DNA from: Leptodontidium sp. MPI-SDFR-AT-0119
Taxonomy: Eukaryota > Ascomycota > Leotiomycetes > Helotiales > Leptodontidiaceae
DNA length: 64,000 nt
Assembly (NCBI GenBank): GCA_020726505.1
Contig: JAHLEZ010000024.1
Span: 1-64,000, forward strand
Reading direction: 5' to 3'
Part shown: positions 58,011 to 64,000 of the stretch, piece after piece
Numbering within the stretch: the first letter of the stretch is position 1
Layout of the letters: every line of letters starts with the position of its first letter
The notes under the pieces: model-generated
What the model was told of the DNA's origin: nothing
Database searches by the model: none
The model's input: only the letters and a program-made list of their open reading frames with translations
Translations under genes and position numbers: made by a program

Positions 58011-58850
58011 CCAAAAACCTAGGGGTATAATTAAATTACTAACTTAAGCTGCGGATATAAAAGCTCAACTTTTAAGTAAGGAATTTTAAAATATTAATAA
58101 AAGTGAAATTATTTTTGCTTTTATTAAACTTTATACTTTAATTAAAAAAAATTGAAAAAAAGAATATTATAATTTATTGATTATTTCCTAAGATAGTTAA
58201 TTGCCTTATTAAAGGCGTTTTTTAAGTATATCTAAGCTTATTGAACTAAACAAACTTATAAGATTATAACTTAGTATATAGCTCAACTACTTAGTAACTC
58301 GCATAAAAGCTTAGCATACAACTCGCATAATCCTCCGGCGTTCGTGTGTTAAAGCTTCGGAAGCTCTGGCTTCCGGTAAGAGGTTATTTAGGGAAGCCTT
58401 GGCTTCCGTGTTTTAAACCTCGGAAGCTCTCGTTTCTAGTGGTGTAAAACTGGAAGCTCTAGTTTCTGGCAATTCGCAAGCTAATACCTAATTAGGTTGT
58501 ATAAGCGAATATACACGCGATTAGCTAGGGCAAATCTGCACCCTAAACCCATATTCAGTTCAAACAACGTATGACTGATTAGCCCTAGCCCTAATACACT
58601 GGTGTGATAATTATACTTTCAACTACGGCACACCTTTTTATGAAAAATCAAGTCATACGGATTAGATTTTTAAAGTAATTAAATAGGTCGTAATTTTTCA
58701 GAAACACTCAGGACACCGACGAGTACAAGATATCCGAGCTGCTCCTTTGTTCTCAAATTGACAATAGCTAGCTCGCAGGTCAATTAGTCGAGAAGTAGAG
58801 TCTTAGCTCTCATGGGTCGCACACACCTTTTGAGAAGCAGACTTATTATT
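58011..58850. other. AT-rich spacer with a hairpin-repeat cluster
   Basis: No gene. AT-rich except for the GGAAGC hairpin cluster annotated separately at 58345-58475. Confidence 0.35.
58345..58475. repeat. Cluster of GGAAGC hairpin units
   Basis: Four related units: CGGAAGCTCTGGCTTCCGG, GGGAAGCCTTGGCTTCCG, CGGAAGCTCTCGTTTC and TGGAAGCTCTAGTTTC, 30-45 bp apart. The first two form near-perfect hairpins; the last two appear to have lost pairing through C to T changes. Confidence 0.6.
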
Positions 58851-58864
58851 TGTTATGGCTCGCA

Positions 58865-59061
58865 TATTAACGTTGAGGTCTGCGCTTCCGTACAGGCGAT
58901 CAAGTACATCCACAAGCTATAAAGGGACGGACCGTACGACGGTTGCCGTCTCCGGTACGGACGATGAAATCACCGCTATGTCCAAGCACGGTACGTGGGT
59001 CCTACAGAGGCTTTCTAGCGCCTATTCGAGTACGCAACGTACCAGGAGTTCCCCCCAGTTC
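58865..59061 (+). mobile_element. Short Helitron fragment that escaped RIP
   Basis: About 200 bp matching Helitron 1 at about 27178-27380 (shared words such as GTACGTGGGTC/ATACGTGGGTC and GAGTTCCCC) but with normal GC, so the protein reads cleanly (INVEVCASVQAIKYIHK, then TDRTTVAVSGTDDEITA after a small deletion). Its right end is cut by the LTR of copia element 2. Confidence 0.75.
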
Positions 59062-59348
59062 TGTGAGAATAGGTGAGCCAATCAGAAGAGAGGAAGCGCA
59101 GTAGGTGAGGACACGTGATTAGAGACAAAGTAGATTGCTTGCTTGAGAGAAGAGCCATAAGGGCTCTTCGGTAGTTATATACAATATTAGCTTCTCCAGA
59201 AGCTTCGACGACTACGTAATTGATTACGTGGCTATTACGGACTACGTAATCGAATACGAGAGTAATTTCCGGTCCGCGTAAGCAGTGGAGATTACTCCGG
59301 CTATTCTCGCGTAAAATCGGCACGAGTTACCGAAGTCAAAATCTAACA
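59062..59348 (-). repeat. 3' LTR of copia element 2
   Basis: 287 bp, plus-strand TGTGAGAATAGG ... ATCTAACA; on the coding strand it is preceded by the purine tract AAGAGGGCG. It is less AT-rich than the pol part. Confidence 0.75.
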
Positions 59349-60816
59349 CGCCCTCTTAATAAGTGCCTTAATAGCCTTATAGGCTTATATACAAGCTAGC
59401 TTTAAAGTAGAGCTTGTATTTACAAGAATACATAAAATATCCCTTTGCGGAGGGTAATCCAGTTATAAGGAAATATCCGTAATACGCCCTCTAGAATCAC
59501 AGTCTATTTTCCTCCATTTTTAGCCTTATTCGGCTAGTCTTAAAAGCCTTACGAATTCAACAAACTTAAGCTTATCTAGCGGCTTTATAAAGCCGTCGGC
59601 TTTTTGTTTAGACCCTTTTATATAAATTAAGTCTATTTCGCCTTAGTTTATGAGGTCGCGAACGTAGTGATATTTAACGGCAATATACTTAGTCCTCTCG
59701 TGGAATTGAGAGTTATTAGCCAATAGGAGAGCGCCGTTGTTATCCGTATAAACAGGAAATCGTTCCTGTATGTAATAGCCTAATTCGGTTAAAAGCTACT
59801 TTATATAAATAGCCTCTTTAAAAGCCAAATTAATAGCTATATATTCGGCCTCAGTCGTACTTTAAGCTATAATACTTTGTAGCTTGCTTTTCCAACTTAT
59901 TAAGCAACTAACTAAGTAAAAGCTCAAGCCGCTAGTCGATTTAGCCGTACTAATATCTCCGGCGTAGTTGGCGTCGCAATAGCCGCTTATATATCGACTA
60001 GGGCTTTTTTCGTAGATTAGCCCTAGCTTTTTTGATCTTTTTAGGTATCTAAGTACGTTTTTAAGAGCAATTATGTAGTAGGCGCAAAGGTTACTAGTAA
60101 ATCGAGCGAGCTTTATTACCGCGTAATATATGTCGGGTCTAGTAGCTAGCGTTAAAAAGAAAGAGGCAGCCTATGATTTACTAAAATAGATTTATTTCCT
60201 CTTTATTAGCTTAATTAAGATTAAGTTCTAATTTAACCTTCGAATTTATTAGTGTATCTTTAGGCTTACAATCGGTTATATTAAACCGCGCTAGTACTTT
60301 CTCGATATAGCTCTCTTGGCAAAGCTTTATATAACCTTTGTCTAGGTTGTACTTAATATTTATGCCCAAGTAGTCCTTTATTAGCCCTAAATCCTTTAAT
60401 TTAAAGAGCTTTTTGAGCTCTAGAATAAAGGATTTAATATTATTAACGTTTAGGCCAATTATTACTAAGTCGTCTACGTAAATAGAGACTATAAGCTGTT
60501 ACTCCTTATTAATTAAGATACAACTTTCGGTAGTTAAGGCTTAAAAGCCGAGCTTTTTAACTAGGACTTCCTTTAGCGTAATAAACCAAAGCCTAGCTGA
60601 CTGTTTTAGCCCGTATAAGGCTTTGTTAAGTAGAAGTAGTTTACTAGCGTATTTTTGGGCGTTTATACCCTCTAGGGGTACAATATATAGAGTATTTACG
60701 TCAATATTACTCTGTGTAAAAGCCGATATTATATTAACTTTTCATATAACCTAACCGTAAAGGACCGCTAAGGCGAATATTAGTCGCCAAGCCATTTGTT
60801 TTTGTTGATTGCACTA
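59349..60816 (-). pseudogene. Copia element 2 pol: RT end and RNase H, with stops
   Basis: Reading leftwards from 60816: QQKQMAWRLIFALAVLYG and NIISAFTQSNIDVN (RT), LYGLKQSARLWF (about 60580-60620), catalytic IYVDDLVIIG intact (about 60455-60485), YLKRSKKLGLIY (about 60020), SGYCDANYAGDISTAKSTSG (about 59925-59985, RNase H), STTEAEYIAINLAFKEAIY (about 59810-59865) and TDNNGALLLANN (about 59710-59745). These are textbook copia blocks in order. In-frame stops at W and Q positions show RIP, though milder than in copia element 1. Confidence 0.85.
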
Positions 60817-61067
60817 TGTTACCTAAAGCTCCCGCAATAAGTAACAACTTAGTTAATCGAAGTGAGACTCGATATACACGATGCAAAGCTTTGGTTGTAG
60901 TGTCGAGCACTGTAGGGAGGAGCTTCAGGTAGTTTGAAAGTCTTGAATTGTAAAGTAAAGGGGTAGCTCCCTAGCCATACGGGAGCTCCAGAGATCTAGT
61001 TACATAAGCAGCTTTTAGTTGGTTCTAGCGACCACTGTAGGCCCTAGTAGTCTTAGTACACGACACA
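60817..61067 (-). repeat. 3' LTR of copia element 3
   Basis: 251 bp, plus-strand TGTTACCTAAAGC ... CACGACACA; on the coding strand it is preceded by AAGCGAAGGGGG, a good polypurine tract. Target flank on this side is CACTA. Confidence 0.72.
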
Positions 61068-61259
61068 CCCCCTTCGCTTAAACGACAATAGGAGTAGTAA
61101 GCGAACGTAAACAGTGCCTAATAATAGCTTAAACGATAATAGTAGTAGCTAAGTAACACAAAAGACAAATATCGCTAAGATGTCGACACTAGAGGTAGTA
61201 ATATATATACTTAAGTAAGTCCTTCCGAACGTTCTTTCCTCTTTACGCAACTTCCACGC

Positions 61260-62170
61260 AAAATCAGTAAACATAGCCAGGAAGTCTCGTGCCGGCCGCG
61301 CCGCCCTCGCCACTAACGCCGCCGCTACTCGCGTAACAAGAAAGCGTGTAAGTATTAAGCTCCCTTCCTTTCTAGTCGTTAATTTAAGAGTTATAATATT
61401 ATTTTAAGGCTACAGAAGCCTTAGATCGAGAGTTAAATATATACTAATATTAGTTTTGTAAGCCGCCCGCCGCCCCTCCACGCTACTACTACCCCTACTA
61501 CCACAATAACTACTACTAACCCCTTAGCGTCTCGCCGTGGCTAGGGCTGCTCGTGTTGTCCCTTGCTCTCACTACATTCGTAGTAGTATGTGGGGAGAGC
61601 CGGGCGAACTATACCGCGACGAGGCGTCGTCGGTGTGGTGTTTTTATTATTATAAAAATAACAAGGCTAGCTACGCCCTTACCCCCCGCCACGCCACGGC
61701 CCTCTTCGCCGGCTACTTAGTAATTAGAGCTCTCCTAGAGAGTTCTCGCGTATGTATTTATAACGGTCGCGAGGTATTATAATAACTTAAGCTAACTCTG
61801 ACTTATAGCGCCTCACCGCCTGTCGAGCCGCCATTAAGGCTATATTAGAGGAGGAGAAAGAGGAAGATAAGTTAGTCACTAGTTCTCTTACTCGTAAGTT
61901 CTCCCTTATTAATTTAAGACAACGTTTAACCCTATTATAACTACTCCTCGTAAAGAGTCTACTGTGCCCCCCCCTCGCCTTATTCTTAGCGTTAAGGCTA
62001 CCTCCGGCTCTATTAGTGTTAGTACTAATGCTACTACTAGTGTTAGTGGACCGTTAGTCGCCGCCGTCATAGCGCGCTCCGCCGCCCGCGCCTTTATTCT
62101 CACAGAGGTTAACGTACTAGCTAGAGCCGCTCAGCGGTTAGTAGACCTCTTGCTCCCTCCCTTATAAGTA
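61260..62170 (+). pseudogene. Antisense gene-like block inside copia element 3
   Basis: GC-richer plus-strand sequence, antisense to pol. It may start at 61273, where ATA stands in place of ATG before ARKSRAGRAALATNAAATRV, followed by a donor GTAAGT at 61348 (intron to about 61408) and ATEALDREL. Later open pieces: 61537-61782 (ends CIYNGREVL), AAIKAILEEEKEEDKLV (about 61830-61880) and 61964-62167 (ends RLVDLLLPPL). These alternate between frames, so introns or decay are involved. A possible Cys pattern lies in the 61537 piece. Family unknown. Confidence 0.4.
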
Positions 62171-62365
62171 AAAGGGGCTTTATAACCCGTAAGTCGCAGC
62201 TTAAGAACGTTACCCCCGGTGTTTTGTCTACTTACGGGTGCGTTAAAGTAGCTTTGTAACCTAAAAGTAGTAACTTAAGAACGTGTCCCTTATATTATTG
62301 TCTTTTTTGCGCGTCAGAGCGGCTTTATAACCCCAAAGTGGCAGCTTAAGAACGTGTCCCTTGAA
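62168..62365. repeat. Three direct repeats of about 75 bp
   Basis: GGCTTTATAACCC...GCAGCTTAAGAACGT occurs at about 62173, 62250 (more mutated) and 62322, in a short array between the antisense block and copia element 3 RNase H. Confidence 0.6.
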
Positions 62366-62449
62366 TGTAAATAACTTCTACTTTCTATTTCGTAGCTTCT
62401 TTATTATTACAACTATAATTTAAATATAATATATAAAAATAAAAGAGTG

Positions 62450-64000
62450 TAATTATGTCGTAATATGTAGCTTAAGTAAGCTCTTCGACAGTCGCTCGAG
62501 CGTCTTAAAGGTTTAGTAGTACTACAAACGTCTTAAACTTCTGTCGGGGTAAGTTTTTCGTTAAGCCGTCTACTAGTATATCGTTTATTAAGAGATACGT
62601 CACTTAAAAACTCCCCTTCTTATACTCCTGTCGTAGCCACATATTTTATATATTAATATACTGTAATTTAATTAAGATACGTTAGTTCTCTTTAACTATT
62701 AAGTGAATCGTCTATTTATTATCACAGAATATATTCCACAGAGCTCCCACATTAAGTATTAATTCCTTAAAGAAGCGCTAGAGCGCTATAACCTCCTTTC
62801 CCGTACACTCTAGCGCGAGTAACTCTGCCTCCGTCGTTAAAGTAGTCACAGTATCTTGTCTTAAGGCTTTTTAAACGATCGCACCCCTAAATAACATAAT
62901 AATAAATCCCTAGGAGGAACGCTATATAAGCTCGTCGTCGGCGAATAAGGCGTCCGAGGCCACAATTAGATAAGTCTCCTTGTCTTTATAATAATAGACA
63001 ATAGCTAGGAATCGCGAGTTAAATAAGTATTTAATAGTCTAATTTACTACTTCTAAGTGCTTGTCGCTCAGGTTCGTCAAGAAGTGTGATAACTAAGACG
63101 TAACGAAAGCGACGTTTAGCCGTAATATAATAATTGTGTAAAGGACTGACTTAACTTTCTCTTAGTACTCTTTAATTTACTTTAAAGTAGCGGTTCTAGT
63201 GTGTTTAATAAGGTCGTAGTGTGGTAGAGGCGTGCTTAGGCACTTCCCGTCTACTAAACTAAACTTTTGTGTGACTTTCTTAATATACGTGTCATATAAT
63301 AGCGACACTGACTTCTTATCTCAGTCTCTAACTACTCTTACTCCTAAGAACCACTCTACGTCTCTTATTACTATGAGTTCGTAGGCTAAGTGTAACTTAT
63401 TAATAATTTGTTATCCTTCTTTAGTTTTTAAAGCGTAATATAGAACCTAAATATTATTGACGTAAAACGCCACGAAGACTGTTCTTGTCTTATTCGTAAA
63501 TATATAAGGCTCTTCAGCTAATAAGGTGAGTTAGAGCTTACTAAGCGTCGTAGCGAAGTCTCCGTACTATAGTACAGGGGAGTCTCTAAGACTATACAAG
63601 GCTCAGTCGATCTCTACTATTATGCCTAGTCTTTTCTAGCCGTTTAGTAAGTAGCACGACACTAGGGCGCTCCTCTTGTCTCTCTTAGCGTTCACGAAGG
63701 CATTAACCACGTCGAATTGCTTGACTTCCAAGTCGAACTAGGCCGCTAATGCTATAACTACCCTAAAAGAGCGTGCGACGAGCGTTGTAACGTAAGTTAA
63801 AAGAATCGTTAAGTCGTCTTATATATCTCCTCGCACTATAATACGCGATTAGCAGCGTATTAATTGTCTTATTAAATCTACCTTATATATGAAGACCTAT
63901 TTTAAAGGAATCAGTGGTATTATTACGTCTTCCCTAGGAATCATTCTCTAGTAGTTTCGAGCTTCTAAGTTGGAGATTTCTCTCTCTACGTTTACTCTAA
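62450..64000 (-). pseudogene. Copia element 3 pol: RT and RNase H, RIP-damaged, 5' part beyond window
   Basis: Reading leftwards: LLYDTYIKKVTQKFSLVDGK (about 63220-63300), RT catalytic region VAFYVNNI (about 63451-63474), where both aspartates of YVDD are N, WFLGVRVVRD (about 63320-63350), then RNase H: ASDALFADDELI (about 62930-62965), LTTEAELLALECTGKEVIAL (about 62785-62845), DNKQTIHLI (about 62705-62730) and ILVDGLTKNLPRQKFKTFV (about 62525-62580). Order and motifs are Ty1/copia. YVDD to YVNN needs two G to A changes, again RIP. Confidence 0.83.

Larger units (their letters stand above)
59062..60816 (-). mobile_element. Copia element 2, 3' half, cut by copia element 3
   Basis: 3' LTR at 59062-59348, then the end of pol on the minus strand up to the RT, where the sequence is interrupted at 60816 by another LTR. 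The 5' half is not in the window. Confidence 0.82.
60817..64000 (-). mobile_element. Copia element 3, inserted in copia element 2, runs off the right edge
   Basis: 3' LTR at 60817-61067, a 1.4-kb block without sense coding, then RNase H and RT on the minus strand. The left boundary interrupts the RT of copia element 2. The 5' half and 5' LTR lie beyond 64000. Confidence 0.78.

Overview
The window looks like a repeat-rich, AT-rich block of a filamentous ascomycete (Pezizomycotina) genome, possibly near a chromosome end. The grounds are small spliceosomal introns (GT...CTAAC...AG, about 45-70 bp), typical fungal genes (a short-chain dehydrogenase and an F-box protein), fungal transposon families (Tad1-like LINE, Tc1/mariner, pogo/Fot1, Helitron, Ty3/gypsy, Ty1/copia) and strong signs of repeat-induced point mutation (RIP). 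The RIP signs are very TA-rich repeats whose old reading frames stay in register but carry TGG or CAG/CAA codons turned into stops, plus catalytic D to N and E to K changes.

Layout. 1-6160: an AT-rich block holding the 3' part of a telomere-linked-helicase-like (RecQ family) pseudogene on the minus strand. A divergent five-exon hypothetical gene (3962-4870) lies next to it, followed by degenerate repeats built on the core CCCAAATTCC. 6160-13421: a Tad1-like LINE (Gag, then endonuclease, RT and RNase H) split by a Tc1/mariner element (7981-9322) with a TA target duplication. 13422-17856: a moderate-GC segment with a zinc-motif gene remnant, a pogo/Fot1 fragment and one intact gene, an SDR oxidoreductase (16436-17546, one intron). 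17857-20374: half of a Tc1-like transposase gene invaded by another complete Tc1-like element (18278-20372). 20375-24985: degraded host-like sequence, a solo LTR candidate and an F-box gene (22681-24456) broken by one stop codon.

24990-56120 is a nested transposon stack. Two related, RIP-saturated Helitrons lie head to tail. The first is interrupted by a young 12.15-kb Ty3/gypsy element (28763-40911; 280-bp LTRs that look identical, 4-bp CTAG duplication, intact gag and pol joined by a likely -1 frameshift at GGGAAAA). The second is interrupted by a decayed Ty1/copia element (44616-53979; 256-bp LTRs). That element itself contains a 940-bp TRIM-like mini-retrotransposon (45446-46385) and an 882-bp foldback element (46400-47281) with a likely 9-bp target duplication. 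56121-64000 holds a minus-strand gene-like block, a GC-richer island, an un-RIPed scrap of Helitron, and two more minus-strand copia elements, the second inserted in the first and running off the right edge.

Three grades of decay give a relative clock: no RIP (gypsy element, TRIM), light RIP (LINE, both complete Tc1 elements) and saturated RIP (Helitrons, copias, helicase). Only the SDR gene is clearly a working host gene. The gypsy element is structurally complete and could be active. The two most unusual features are the five-exon gene paired with the helicase and the long blocks between pol and the 3' LTR, which carry antisense gene-like sequence in all three LTR elements where that block is visible.
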